From positions 1 through 64,000 of the forward strand of contig NZ_JNXG01000017.1 in NCBI RefSeq assembly GCF_000717025.1: DNA of 64,000 nucleotides. The letters are read 5' to 3'. The translations under genes and the position numbers were made by a program. This document shows, one piece after another, positions 1 through 8,784 of the stretch. The notes under the pieces are model-generated. The model was given only the letters and a program-made list of their open reading frames with translations. It searched no databases and had not been told where the DNA came from. Numbering within the stretch: position 1 is the stretch's first letter; every line of letters starts with the position of its first letter. The stretch is from Streptomyces atroolivaceus. GTDB lineage: Bacteria; Actinomycetota; Actinomycetes; Streptomycetales; Streptomycetaceae.

Positions 1-403
1 AGACTCTTTCGTGTCCGATTCCCGGCCGAAGCGGGTTCCTGCTCATTCGCTTTCCAGTTCTTCGCTTTCGCGTTTCCCTTTCCGGCGAGTCCGACTCTAG
101 CAGGCCTTTTCCCTTTCCTTTGACCGGGGTTCCGCGAGCATGCGGAAGCACAATCAGAGTTATGGTCTGGGCTTGGGAGTCGCTGCCGACCCCGGACTCG
201 AAGTCACGTTGGGGTCAGGCAGGGGTACGACAGTACAGGCCGCTGTGGGGCGAGGCAAATCGTTTCCGGTGCGTCCCCGGGTCGGCCAACCGGTAGCTCT
301 CGGGCGGAACCGGGACTTCATATGACTTACGCTGCTGATCAGTGCCGCCCTCCATCAGCCGTGGCGGTGACATACGGATCCCCACCCCCCTTGGAGGCCC
401 TCC
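1..403. other. Intergenic region upstream of crr
   Basis: No convincing gene lies here; the short open frames are not supported by any recognisable product. The stretch has several pyrimidine-rich tracts in its first 120 bases, lower in GC than its surroundings, and it must hold the crr-ptsI promoter. I could not identify a clear -35/-10 pair. The sequence TATGGTCTGGGC at 161-172 contains one half (TGGTCT) of a DasR-type box. Confidence 0.5.
161..176 (+). promoter_or_regulatory. Weak DasR-like half-site upstream of crr-ptsI
   Basis: TATGGTCTGGGCTTGG matches about 8 of the 12 central positions of the palindromic dre core TGGTCTAGACCA; the left half is intact and the right half is degenerate. 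DasR is known to control crr-ptsI in S. coelicolor, which is the only reason this weak match is listed. Confidence 0.25.
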
Positions 404-853
404 ATGACCACAGTGACGTCCCCCCTCGCCGGCCGCGCCATCGGGCTCACCGCGGTTCCCGACCCGGTGTTCTCCGGCGCGATGGTGGGTCCCGGTACTG
501 CCATCGACCCCGTGCGCGAGCCTTCGGAGGCCGTCTCTCCGGTGGACGGCATCGTCGTCTCCCTTCACCCGCACGCCTTCGTGGTCGTCGACGACCAGGG
601 CCACGGGGTACTGACGCACCTCGGGATCGACACCGTGCAGCTCAACGGCGAGGGATTCGAGCTCCTCGTGAACAAGGGAGACACAGTGACCCGTGGTCAG
701 GGCATCGTCCGGTGGGACCCCGCCGGTGTGGAGGCGGCCGGAAAGTCCGCGATCTGCCCGGTCGTGGCCCTTGAGGCCACTGCCGAGTCCCTCTCCGACG
801 TGCGCGAGGACGGCGACGTGAAGGTCGGCGAGACGCTGTTCGGATGGCAGTGA
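404..853 (+). CDS. crr: PTS glucose-type enzyme IIA component
   Basis: Soluble IIA protein of the phosphotransferase system. It accepts phosphate from HPr and passes it to membrane IIB/IIC permeases; in Streptomyces it serves GlcNAc uptake. The 149-residue protein has the usual single-domain length. The two active-site histidines are visible: H57 in PHAF and the phosphorylated H72 in THLGIDTV, equivalent to E. coli His75 and His90. A GGAGG ribosome site lies just upstream of the ATG. It is followed after 75 bases by ptsI on the same strand, the standard Streptomyces arrangement, so the two are probably co-transcribed. Product identity is certain. Confidence 0.97.
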   Translation: MTTVTSPLAGRAIGLTAVPDPVFSGAMVGPGTAIDPVREPSEAVSPVDGIVVSLHPHAFVVVDDQGHGVLTHLGIDTVQLNGEGFELLVNKGDTVTRGQGIVRWDPAGVEAAGKSAICPVVALEATAESLSDVREDGDVKVGETLFGWQ

Positions 854-928
854 CACCCTCGGCGCAGTAACGAGCCAGTTGGGATCCACCGCGGCGGCTC
901 AGCCGCCGCACAATCGGAGACGGGTGAA

Positions 929-2599
929 ATGGAGACAACGCTGCGAGGCGTCGGCGTGAGCCACGGTGTGGCCATCGGCGAGGTTCGGCACATGGGTACG
1001 GCGGTACTCGAGCCGCCGGCCAAACAGATTCCCGCGGAAGAGGCCGAGCGCGAGCAGGGGCGTGCCCGCCAGGCCGTGGAAGCTGTCGCGGCCGACCTCA
1101 TCGCGCGCGGCAACCTGGCGGGGGGCGAGGCACAGCACGTGCTCGAGGCCCAGGCCATGATGGCGCAGGACCCCGAGCTCATCGCCGATGTCGAACGCCG
1201 TATCGCAGTCGGCAGCACCGCTGAGCGCGGTGTCTACGACGCGTTCGCCGCGTACCGGGCTCTGCTGGCCAACGCCGGGGAGTACCTCGCGGGTCGCGTG
1301 GCCGACCTCGACGACGTGCGGAACCGGATCGTGGCGCGACTGCTGGGCGTTCCGATGCCGGGCGTGCCGGACAGCGATGAGCCGTATGTGCTGATCGCGC
1401 GTGACCTGGCTCCCGCGGACACCGCCCTGCTCGACCCCACGCTGGTGCTCGGCTTCGTCACGGAGGAGGGCGGGCCCACCAGCCACAGCGCCATCCTCGC
1501 GCGGGCGCTCGGAGTTCCGGCCGTCGTGGCTCTCCCCGGAGCGGGCGAGATCACCGAGGGCACGGTCGTGGCGGTGGACGGCAGTACCGGTGAGATCTTC
1601 GTCGAGCCGAGCCAGGAGAAGCGCGCCGAGATGGAGGCCGCCTCGGCGGCCCGCAAGGCGGCGCTGTCCGCGGTGACCGGTCCGGGGGCCACCTCCGACG
1701 GACACAAGGTGCCGCTGCTCGCCAATGTCGGCGGTCCCGGTGATGTGCCGGCTGCCGTGGAGGCCGGTGCCGAGGGCGTCGGACTGTTCCGCACGGAGTT
1801 CCTCTTCCTGGACGACAGCAAGCAGGCGCCGTCCGAGGAGAAGCAGATCGCGGCCTACCGCGCGGTGCTGGAGGCGTTCCCCGAGGGCCGTGTCGTCGTG
1901 CGGGTGCTGGACGCCGGTGCCGACAAGCCGCTGGACTTCCTGACACCGGCCGACGAGCCGAACCCCGCACTGGGTGTGCGTGGGCTGCGCAGTCTGCTGG
2001 ACCACCCCGATGTGCTGCGGACCCAGCTGACGGCACTGTCGAGGGCGGCCGAGGGGCTGCCTGTCTACCTCGAGGTCATGGCCCCGATGGTGGCCGACCG
2101 TGCTGACGCGAAGGCGTTCGCCGATGCCTGTCGTGAGGCGGGACTGCAGGCGAAGTTCGGGGCGATGGTCGAGATTCCGTCGGCCGCGCTCAGGGCTCGC
2201 TCGATCCTGCAGGAGGTGGAGTTCCTGTCGCTGGGCACCAACGACCTGGCGCAGTACACCTTCGCGGCCGACCGCCAGGTGGGGGCCGTCTCGCGGCTGC
2301 AGGATCCGTGGCAGCCCGCGCTGCTCGACCTGGTCGCGCTCTCGGCCGACGCCGCCAGGGCCGAGGGCAAGAGCTGCGGTGTCTGTGGTGAGGCCGCGTC
2401 GGACCCGCTGCTGGCGTGTGTGCTGACAGGCCTGGGTGTCACCTCGCTGTCGATGGGTGCGGCGTCCATTCCCTACGTCCGGGCGACGCTGGCGAAGCAC
2501 ACACTCGCGCAGTGCGAGCGTGCCGCCTCCGCCGCCCGTGCGGCGGACTCCGCCGACGAGGCACGGCTCGCGGCGCAGGCGGTGCTGTCGGGCGAGTGA
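929..2599 (+). CDS. ptsI: PTS enzyme I (phosphoenolpyruvate-protein phosphotransferase)
   Basis: Transfers phosphate from PEP to HPr, the first step of all PTS sugar uptake. The 556 residues contain the N-terminal HPr-interacting and phosphohistidine domains, with the active-site histidine at H186 in GGPTSHSA. The C-terminal PEP-binding barrel carries GLFRTEFLF, EFLSLGTNDL and the active cysteine C486 in VCGEAASD. Full length for the family. It is downstream of crr and separated by 75 bases; no ptsH is nearby, so HPr is encoded elsewhere, as is usual in this genus. A strong hairpin terminator follows the stop codon. Confidence 0.98.
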   Translation: METTLRGVGVSHGVAIGEVRHMGTAVLEPPAKQIPAEEAEREQGRARQAVEAVAADLIARGNLAGGEAQHVLEAQAMMAQDPELIADVERRIAVGSTAERGVYDAFAAYRALLANAGEYLAGRVADLDDVRNRIVARLLGVPMPGVPDSDEPYVLIARDLAPADTALLDPTLVLGFVTEEGGPTSHSAILARALGVPAVVALPGAGEITEGTVVAVDGSTGEIFVEPSQEKRAEMEAASAARKAALSAVTGPGATSDGHKVPLLANVGGPGDVPAAVEAGAEGVGLFRTEFLFLDDSKQAPSEEKQIAAYRAVLEAFPEGRVVVRVLDAGADKPLDFLTPADEPNPALGVRGLRSLLDHPDVLRTQLTALSRAAEGLPVYLEVMAPMVADRADAKAFADACREAGLQAKFGAMVEIPSAALRARSILQEVEFLSLGTNDLAQYTFAADRQVGAVSRLQDPWQPALLDLVALSADAARAEGKSCGVCGEAASDPLLACVLTGLGVTSLSMGAASIPYVRATLAKHTLAQCERAASAARAADSADEARLAAQAVLSGE

Positions 2600-2626
2600 C
2601 GCCGTCCGCCGGACGCAGTCGGATGT

Positions 2627-2662
2627 GAAGGGGTTCCCGCCGGTTCCGGCGGGGACCCCTTC
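2627..2662. terminator. Bidirectional hairpin terminator after ptsI
   Basis: Arms 2627-2643 and 2646-2662 form a 17-bp stem (GAAGGGGTTCCCGCCGG against its near-complement, one mismatch) with a minimal loop. It sits between the convergent ptsI and the gene ending at 2669, so it probably stops both transcripts. Confidence 0.8.
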
Positions 2663-2668
2663 GGTCTC

Positions 2669-3583
2669 TCAGTGGTGGGCCTCCGGTTCATCGGCACCGA
2701 GGTCGAATCCCGCGCAGTACTCGACGCCTGATTCCGGCGACACGGGTTCGCCCGTGTCGGCGTCGGTGCAGTAGGCGCTGAACACCTCGCCCGCCGTGAG
2801 CGGGAGCAGGCTGCCCCGGTGCAGGCGCCAGCCGTGCACCCGGTCCGGGGAGCCGGGCGCCGTGGTGCGCAGTACGACGCCTCCCTGGGTCTCGAGCGCG
2901 ACGCCCACGGCGAGCACCGTGGCGAACTCGGCTCCTTCCGACGACTCGATGCGGGCCGCGTCGTCCGTGTTCCGGACGGTGTGGAGGACGGCGAGGAGCT
3001 GCTCGCTCTCCGTGGGCACGCTGCAGACGACATGATGCGTTCCCGGTCCCGCGGTCTCCAGCAGACGCATCAGCAGGTGGGACGCCCGGTCGAAGGCGGA
3101 CCGGCCGACGTCCTGCCCGCAGTCCGCGCAGTCGCCGAGGCCGGCGAGGAGCATCGTCGCGTACTCCCATGTGGCGCGGCGGACGGCTCGTGAGACGAGC
3201 AGCGGGATCAGGGTGTCGATGGGCTGGCCGGTGTACGCCACGGTGGCGCCGGCTGAGGCGATCTCAGCGGTGTAGCGGCTGCGGCTCGTGTGCTCGTCCG
3301 GGTCGAGGCCGGACCCGGTGCAGAACTCCGCGTAGTCCTCCGGGTCGAAGAGGGCGACGGTGGTGTGTGTTCCCTGCGCGGCGAGCGTGCGCAGCAGGCC
3401 TTCGACCTGCCGCAGGTAGACGGAGTGGTCCTCGAAGGTGAAGCTCCGGTAGTGACGCATGGCCGCGAAGTCCTCGGGGTCGACCAGGAGGCCGACCGTA
3501 CTGGACACTTCGCGGCGCAGTGTGCGTCGCATGGATGTGGCGGAGCGTTGCCGGCTGCGCTTGGTCTGCCTGATGTGCGCCAT
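2669..3583 (-). CDS. Conserved hypothetical protein, 304 aa
   Basis: I do not recognise a domain. The predicted protein is soluble. It begins with a short basic stretch (MAHIRQTKRSRQRS), is acidic overall thereafter, and has no signal peptide or membrane segment. It contains a CADCG motif near residue 155 that is too small to call a zinc site on its own. The ATG at 3583 is preferred over the longer frame from 3616 because a GGGGGA ribosome site lies six bases upstream. It stands alone, convergent with ptsI and tail-to-head with the acetoacetyl-CoA synthetase gene. The coding bias is clean, so the gene is real; its function is unknown. Confidence 0.8.
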   Translation of the reverse strand: MAHIRQTKRSRQRSATSMRRTLRREVSSTVGLLVDPEDFAAMRHYRSFTFEDHSVYLRQVEGLLRTLAAQGTHTTVALFDPEDYAEFCTGSGLDPDEHTSRSRYTAEIASAGATVAYTGQPIDTLIPLLVSRAVRRATWEYATMLLAGLGDCADCGQDVGRSAFDRASHLLMRLLETAGPGTHHVVCSVPTESEQLLAVLHTVRNTDDAARIESSEGAEFATVLAVGVALETQGGVVLRTTAPGSPDRVHGWRLHRGSLLPLTAGEVFSAYCTDADTGEPVSPESGVEYCAGFDLGADEPEAHH

Positions 3584-3660
3584 GTGTCCCCCTGTGCGCT
3601 GTCGATCGATGCTCACTCAGCGTAATCAGGGGGACTGACAACGGCTTGGGGGCGGCCTGG

Positions 3661-5646
3661 TCAGAGGCGCCTGCGGGCGAGGTCCTCGTAGAAGCTGAGG
3701 AGTTCGAGGTTGTCGACGGAGCCGGGGTTGACCGCCCGGGGAAGGGCTGTGCCCTGGAGGAGCCGTTTGACCGGGACCTCGATGCGCTTGCCGGTGAGGG
3801 TGTGCGGGATGCCCGGGACCTCGATGACCTCGTCCGGTACGTGTCGGGGGGAGAGGTTCTCGCGGATGGTCCGTTTGATGCTGTCGCGGAGTTCGTCGTC
3901 GAGCGTGGCGCCCTCGGCGAGGTGGACGAACAGGGGCATCCAGTAGCCGCCGTCCGGCTCTTCCAGGCCGATGACCAGGGATTCACGGATCTCGGGGAGC
4001 CGCTCGACCGCCTCGTAGATGTCGGCGGAGCCCATCCGCACGCCCTGACGGTTGAGGGTGGAGTCGGACCGGCCGTGGATGACGACCGAGCCGCGGTCGG
4101 TGAGGGTGATCCAGTCGCCGTGGCGCCAGACTCCGGGGTACATGTCGAAGTAGCTGTCGTGGTAGCGGCTGCCGTCGGGGTCGTTCCAGAAGCGGACCGG
4201 CATGGACGGCATGGGCGCGGTCACGACGAGCTCGCCGACCTCGCCGATGAGCGGTTCGCCGGCGGGGTCCCATGACTGGAGATCGGTGCCGAGACAGGGG
4301 GCCTGGAGCTCTCCGATGTGGACCGGCAGGGTGGGGACCGCGCCCGCGAAGCAGCTGCAGACGTCCGTCCCGCCGCTGACGGAGGCGATCCACAGGTCGA
4401 CACCGGTGTCGGCGAACTCGTCGTGCAGCCAGCGGAAGCCGTCGGGCGGGAGCGGGGAGCCGGTGGTGGCGACGCACTGGACGCGGCTGAGGTCGTGGTC
4501 ACGGCCCGGGTGGACGCCCGCTTTCCGGCAGGCCATGACGTAGGCGGCCGACGTGCCGAAGAAGGTCGCGCCGGTCTGTTCGGCGACGCGCCACTGGGCT
4601 TGGACGTCCGGATATCCCGGACTGCCGTCGTACAGCACCAGGGTGGTGCCGGTGAGCAGGCCGGAGACGAGGAAGTTCCACATCATCCAGCCGGTGGAGG
4701 TGTACCAGAAGAAGCGGTCGTCGGGACCGAGGTCGCAGTGCAGCCCGATCTGCTTGAAGTGTTCGAGGAGGATTCCGCCCTGGGACTGGACGATCGCCTT
4801 CGGGAGTCCGGTCGTGCCGGAGGAGTACAGCACCCACAGCGGGTGTTCGAAGGGGACCTGTTCGAACTCCGGTTCGGTGTCGGAGGCGGTGAGCGCCGAC
4901 CATTCGAGGGCGCCTTCGGGCGCGTCCGTGCCGAGGAGCGGGATGTGGACGACCGCACGCAGGGTGGGGAGTTCGCGCCGGAGCTCGGCCACGGTGCCGG
5001 TGCGGTCGTGTTCCTTGCCGCCGTAGCGGTAGCCGTCGACGGTGAACAGGACGACGGGTTCGACCTGCTGGAAGCGGTCCAGAACGCTTCGGGCTCCGAA
5101 GTCGGGTGCGCAGGAGGTCCAGACCCCGCCGACCGCGGCGGTCGCGAGGAACGCGACGACGGCCTGGGGGATGTTGGGGAGGTAACCGCTGACCCGGTCG
5201 CCGGGCGTGACACCGAGGGCGCGGAGCTCGGCGGCCAGCGAGCCCGCCTGCCGCCGGAGTTCGGACCAGCTGAGGGCGACCTGGGTGTGGGTCTCGTCCA
5301 CGTACAGCAGGGCGGGGGCGTCCGCGCGGAGCGGGTCGTCGGCCGTACGCAGGGCGTGCTCGGCGTAGTTGAGGGTGGCGCCGGGGAACCACTGGGCGCC
5401 GGGCATGGTGCGGTCGCCGATCACGGCCTCGTACGGGGTGGAGAAGCGTACGTCGAACCACTCGGCGACGGCCTGCCAGAAGGTGTCGAGTTCGTCGACC
5501 GACCAGCGGTGCAGTGCCGCGTAGCCGCCGTCGGCCGGTGCTCCGTGGTGTCCGGCCGCCCATCGCTGGAAGCGGGTGACGGCCGCGGCCTCGACGCGGG
5601 CGGGATCGGGCTGCCAGAGGGGGGCTTCGCCGGCTGCAGAGGTCAT
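3661..5646 (-). CDS. Acetoacetate--CoA ligase (acetoacetyl-CoA synthetase)
   Basis: Activates acetoacetate to acetoacetyl-CoA with ATP in the cytosol, feeding ketone bodies into lipid or polyketide precursor supply. The 661-residue protein belongs to the ANL adenylating superfamily. It has the AMP-binding P-loop YSSGTTGLPKA near residues 267-280 and the family-typical STGWMMWNF stretch after it. The C-terminal hinge and lysine-bearing domain follow; the tail TLTGKRIEVPVKRLLQG is typical of AacS. The ATG at 5646 is chosen because AGGG lies eight bases upstream and the family N-terminus starts near there; the open frame runs on upstream without homology. It is divergent from the GH31 gene across 220 bases. 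Confidence 0.93.
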   Translation of the reverse strand: MTSAAGEAPLWQPDPARVEAAAVTRFQRWAAGHHGAPADGGYAALHRWSVDELDTFWQAVAEWFDVRFSTPYEAVIGDRTMPGAQWFPGATLNYAEHALRTADDPLRADAPALLYVDETHTQVALSWSELRRQAGSLAAELRALGVTPGDRVSGYLPNIPQAVVAFLATAAVGGVWTSCAPDFGARSVLDRFQQVEPVVLFTVDGYRYGGKEHDRTGTVAELRRELPTLRAVVHIPLLGTDAPEGALEWSALTASDTEPEFEQVPFEHPLWVLYSSGTTGLPKAIVQSQGGILLEHFKQIGLHCDLGPDDRFFWYTSTGWMMWNFLVSGLLTGTTLVLYDGSPGYPDVQAQWRVAEQTGATFFGTSAAYVMACRKAGVHPGRDHDLSRVQCVATTGSPLPPDGFRWLHDEFADTGVDLWIASVSGGTDVCSCFAGAVPTLPVHIGELQAPCLGTDLQSWDPAGEPLIGEVGELVVTAPMPSMPVRFWNDPDGSRYHDSYFDMYPGVWRHGDWITLTDRGSVVIHGRSDSTLNRQGVRMGSADIYEAVERLPEIRESLVIGLEEPDGGYWMPLFVHLAEGATLDDELRDSIKRTIRENLSPRHVPDEVIEVPGIPHTLTGKRIEVPVKRLLQGTALPRAVNPGSVDNLELLSFYEDLARRRL

Positions 5647-5866
5647 GGAGATTCCCTGGCCTTTCGGTGTACGCGAGGGTGTGCGTGCGTCCCGCGCACG
5701 GGCTGGGGTGTGCGCGTGCACGGCTTTGACGGACGATGCCATGTGATCGTCCCGCGCACCAGGGTCCCCCTGCCATGCTTGCGTGTCCCGCTGTGTGGCG
5801 CGGCCACAGGTGAACGGAAGCTGAACGGCCCACGTTTCCGTCGCGGCGAATGGCAGGGTGACCGTC

Positions 5867-8236
5867 ATGGATGGTCGTGACCTGGTGCGCTCGATGAAAA
5901 TGGCCGGTTCTGTGCAGGGGATGCGTACGGTGCGCTCGGCCTGGCGGCACAGGCGTGCGGATGCGCGGGCGCTGACGCCGCGCGGTGTGGAGCGGGCACG
6001 TGTGCCCGGCCTTCTGATCAGTGGGGAGCCCGGGCCGGGCGGTGGGGTCGTACGCTTCGCCCGCTCGCAGCTGCTGGTCAGGGTGGCGGTGGGCGGTGCG
6101 GTGTTCTGGTCATGGGACGGGGCGGGACCGCTGCCCTCGTACGCGTTGCCGGGGGACGGTCCGGAGCCCGACCCGCGGGCGCGTCTCGAACCGGACGCGA
6201 ACGGCCGCTGGAAGGTGGTGTCGGAGCGGCTGACGGTCGTCGTGTCACGGGACGGGGCGGTGGAGCTGCGTACGCCTGGTGGCGTGCTGCTGCGCCGGGA
6301 GCTGCCGCCGCGCTGGTGGGAACCCGTGGAGGGTGGCGAGGCGCGGTGGGTGCAGCGGTCCGAGCTCCCGGCCGACGCGCGCTTCTTCGGACTGGGCGGG
6401 CGGGCCGGCGGGCCCCGGCTGAGGGAGGGCACGTACGGGCTGTGGAACACCGATCCCGGCGGACGATTCGGCCCGGGGGACGATCCGCTGTACCTGACGA
6501 TGCCGGTGCAGGTGGTGGTCTCCGACGCGGGGACCCATCTGGCGTTCCACGACAACTCCTGGTCGGGCGCGGTGACTCTCCGGGAGGGTGAGGAGGGTGC
6601 CGGCTCGGGGCATGACCGGGCGGGCACCTGTGAGGTGCGGGTGGACGGCGGCCCGCTCCGCTGCTGGGTGGTCGCGGGTACCCCGGCCCGGGTGCTGCAG
6701 GGCTGGACGGCGCTGACGGGGTCGCCGGCGCTGCCGCCGTCGTGGGCGCTGGGTCCTCAGCACGCCCGGTGGGGGTTCGGCAGCGAGCAGGAGGTGCGGC
6801 GGATCGTCGCGGGGTACCGGGAGCGGAAGCTGCCGCTCTCGGCGCTGCACCTGGACATCGACCACTACGACGCGCATCAGGTGTTCACGGTCGACCGGGA
6901 GACGTTCCCCGGTCTTCCCCGGCTGGCCGAGGAACTGCGTGAGGACGGCGTCCGGCTGGTGTCGATCGTCGATCCGGCGGTGAGGGCGACGGCGGGCAAC
7001 GCGGTGTTCGACAGCGGTCTGGAGGTCGGTACGGAGGGCGCGTTCGTCCGGGATCCGCAGGGTGTGCCCGTGCGCGGTGAGGTGTGGCCGGGCGAGTGCG
7101 TCTATCCGGACTTCACCGATCCACTGGTGCGGGAGTGGTGGGGTGCGCTGTACGAGGAGCGGCTCGGCCAGGGATTCGCCGGGGTGTGGCACGACATGAA
7201 CGAGCCGGTGGCGTTCTCGGCCTTCGGTGACCCTTCGCTGCCCCGTTCGTCCCGGCACTCCCTGGAGGGCCGTGGCGGGGACCATCGGGAGGCGCACAAC
7301 GTGTACGCGCTGGCGATGGCGAGGGCCGGTTATGAGGGGCTTCGCCGGCTGCGCCCGGGCGAGCGGCCTTTCCTGTTCTCCCGTTCCGGGTGGGCGGGGA
7401 TGCAGCGGTACGGCGGCACCTGGTCCGGTGACGTGGCCACGGGGTGGCCGGGGCTGCGGGCCTCACTGGCCCTGGTGCTGGGGCTCGGACTCTGCGGGGT
7501 GCCCTACTCGGGGCCCGATGTCGGCGGGTTCGACGGGTCGCCGTCGCCCGAGCTCTATCTGCGCTGGTTCCAGCTGGGTTCGTACATGCCGTTGTTCCGC
7601 ACGCACGCGGCCATCGGCGCGGGCCGGCGGGAGCCGTGGGAGTTCGGGCCTCAGGTGCTCGGGCATGCGAGGCGGGTGCTGGAGGAGCGGGAACGGATGC
7701 GGCCGTACTTCGTGACGCTGGCGGAGCTGGCCCGGCTGACCGGCGCGCCCTATGTGCGGCCGGTGTGGTGGGGCGCGCCGGGTGACAGGGAGCTGCGGGA
7801 CTGCGAGGACGCGTTCCTGCTGGGTGACGCACTGCTGGTCGCGCCGGTGCTGGAGGAGGGGACGGACCGCAGGCCGGTGCGGCTGCCGCCCGGGCGCTGG
7901 TACGACACGGCGACCGGGCAGGCGCACGAAGGGCCGGGCCAGGCGGTGGTGGACGCACCGCTGTCACGGATTCCGGTGCTGGCGCGGGCCGGTGCGGTGA
8001 TCCCTGTGCGGGGCCCGGAGGGTGGCGTCGAACTGGAGGCGTGGGCTCCGGCCGCCGGGCGCACCGGGGGCGGGCTGGTCGTGGGGGACGTGGGCGACGG
8101 GTGGGCGCGGGCCGAGGTGGAGCGCTACACGTCGTGCGTGAGGTCCGGGCGTGTGGTCGTGGAGCGTGACGGTGAGGAGGGACTGGTGCCGTATCCGGTC
8201 CGGGTGCGGGGGCTGCCGGCCCCGTCTCAGCGGTAG
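5867..8236 (+). CDS. Glycoside hydrolase family 31 alpha-glucosidase-type protein
   Basis: Predicted to hydrolyse terminal alpha-linked glucose or xylose residues with retention. The 789-residue protein has an N-terminal beta-sandwich and a GH31 barrel. The nucleophile aspartate is in WHDMNEP near residue 443, and the acid/base region is in SRSGWAGMQRYGGTWSGD near residue 522. A C-terminal beta domain follows. There is no signal peptide, so it probably acts on imported or internal oligosaccharides. The ATG at 5867 has AGGG eight bases upstream; a GTG at 5858 is possible. Its last ten bases overlap the 3' end of the convergent NUDIX gene. Exact substrate cannot be read from sequence. Confidence 0.9.
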   Translation: MDGRDLVRSMKMAGSVQGMRTVRSAWRHRRADARALTPRGVERARVPGLLISGEPGPGGGVVRFARSQLLVRVAVGGAVFWSWDGAGPLPSYALPGDGPEPDPRARLEPDANGRWKVVSERLTVVVSRDGAVELRTPGGVLLRRELPPRWWEPVEGGEARWVQRSELPADARFFGLGGRAGGPRLREGTYGLWNTDPGGRFGPGDDPLYLTMPVQVVVSDAGTHLAFHDNSWSGAVTLREGEEGAGSGHDRAGTCEVRVDGGPLRCWVVAGTPARVLQGWTALTGSPALPPSWALGPQHARWGFGSEQEVRRIVAGYRERKLPLSALHLDIDHYDAHQVFTVDRETFPGLPRLAEELREDGVRLVSIVDPAVRATAGNAVFDSGLEVGTEGAFVRDPQGVPVRGEVWPGECVYPDFTDPLVREWWGALYEERLGQGFAGVWHDMNEPVAFSAFGDPSLPRSSRHSLEGRGGDHREAHNVYALAMARAGYEGLRRLRPGERPFLFSRSGWAGMQRYGGTWSGDVATGWPGLRASLALVLGLGLCGVPYSGPDVGGFDGSPSPELYLRWFQLGSYMPLFRTHAAIGAGRREPWEFGPQVLGHARRVLEERERMRPYFVTLAELARLTGAPYVRPVWWGAPGDRELRDCEDAFLLGDALLVAPVLEEGTDRRPVRLPPGRWYDTATGQAHEGPGQAVVDAPLSRIPVLARAGAVIPVRGPEGGVELEAWAPAAGRTGGGLVVGDVGDGWARAEVERYTSCVRSGRVVVERDGEEGLVPYPVRVRGLPAPSQR

Positions 8237-8724
8237 GCGCCGTCGAACCAGGACCGCACGGCCCGCGTGTGCAGAGGGAAGACGAGTTCGCCGGGGGTGC
8301 GCAGCACGTCGTATCCGGCTGTCTCGTCCGTCGGCGCGGAGGGCGGGAGTTCGCCGGCGGGGCGCGGCGGGAGCAGTCCGAAGAGCAGGAGGTGGCCGTC
8401 CGGGGAGCTCAGGGCGTCGGCGAGGCGTACGTCCGTCTCGTCGGCCCCGATGCCGGTCTCCTCGCGCAGTTCGCGTACGACGGCGTGGCGCCAGTCCTCG
8501 GTCCGGTCGATGTAGCCGCCGGGCAGCGCGATCCCGCCGGCGTGCGGAGGGATGCTGCGGGTGATGACGACGAGGCCGGTGCCGTGCGGTCCGGTGACGG
8601 GCAGCAGGGCGACGGCCACGGGCAGCGGGTTGCGGTAGGCGGTGTGACCGCAGGCCGTGCAGGTGCGGGGCCAGGCGTCGGTGGCGTACGAAGCCCCGCA
8701 GCTGCCGCAGTGGGTGTCCTTCAC
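8227..8724 (-). CDS. NUDIX hydrolase with N-terminal zinc ribbon
   Basis: Predicted pyrophosphohydrolase acting on nucleoside diphosphate derivatives. The N-terminal 30 residues carry two CxxC pairs (CGSCG and CTACG) forming a zinc ribbon. The Nudix box is perfect: G-x5-E-x7-REL-x-EE-x-GI in the stretch beginning GYIDRTEDW, around residues 73-95. The protein is about 165 aa. The start is uncertain: GTG at 8724 has no clear ribosome site, and GTG at 8745 would add seven residues and has a purine-rich AAGAGAAGA in front. It is divergent from the dipeptidase gene, about 60 bases away, and convergent with GH31. Confidence 0.88.
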   Translation of the reverse strand: MKDTHCGSCGASYATDAWPRTCTACGHTAYRNPLPVAVALLPVTGPHGTGLVVITRSIPPHAGGIALPGGYIDRTEDWRHAVVRELREETGIGADETDVRLADALSSPDGHLLLFGLLPPRPAGELPPSAPTDETAGYDVLRTPGELVFPLHTRAVRSWFDGAYR

Positions 8725-8784
8725 GGGCGGACTGTATCCGATCACTCTTCTCTTGTGGCCCCGAAGCTGATAGACGGTGTGCCC

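Noticed and set aside
899..2500. 533-codon open frame antisense to ptsI
   Set aside because: GC-rich third positions keep opposite-strand frames open; ptsI is unmistakable on the other strand.
5647..6627. Upstream extension of the acetoacetyl-CoA synthetase frame
   Set aside because: It runs antisense through the GH31 gene and is Ser/Arg/Pro-rich without homology; the family N-terminus starts at 5646.
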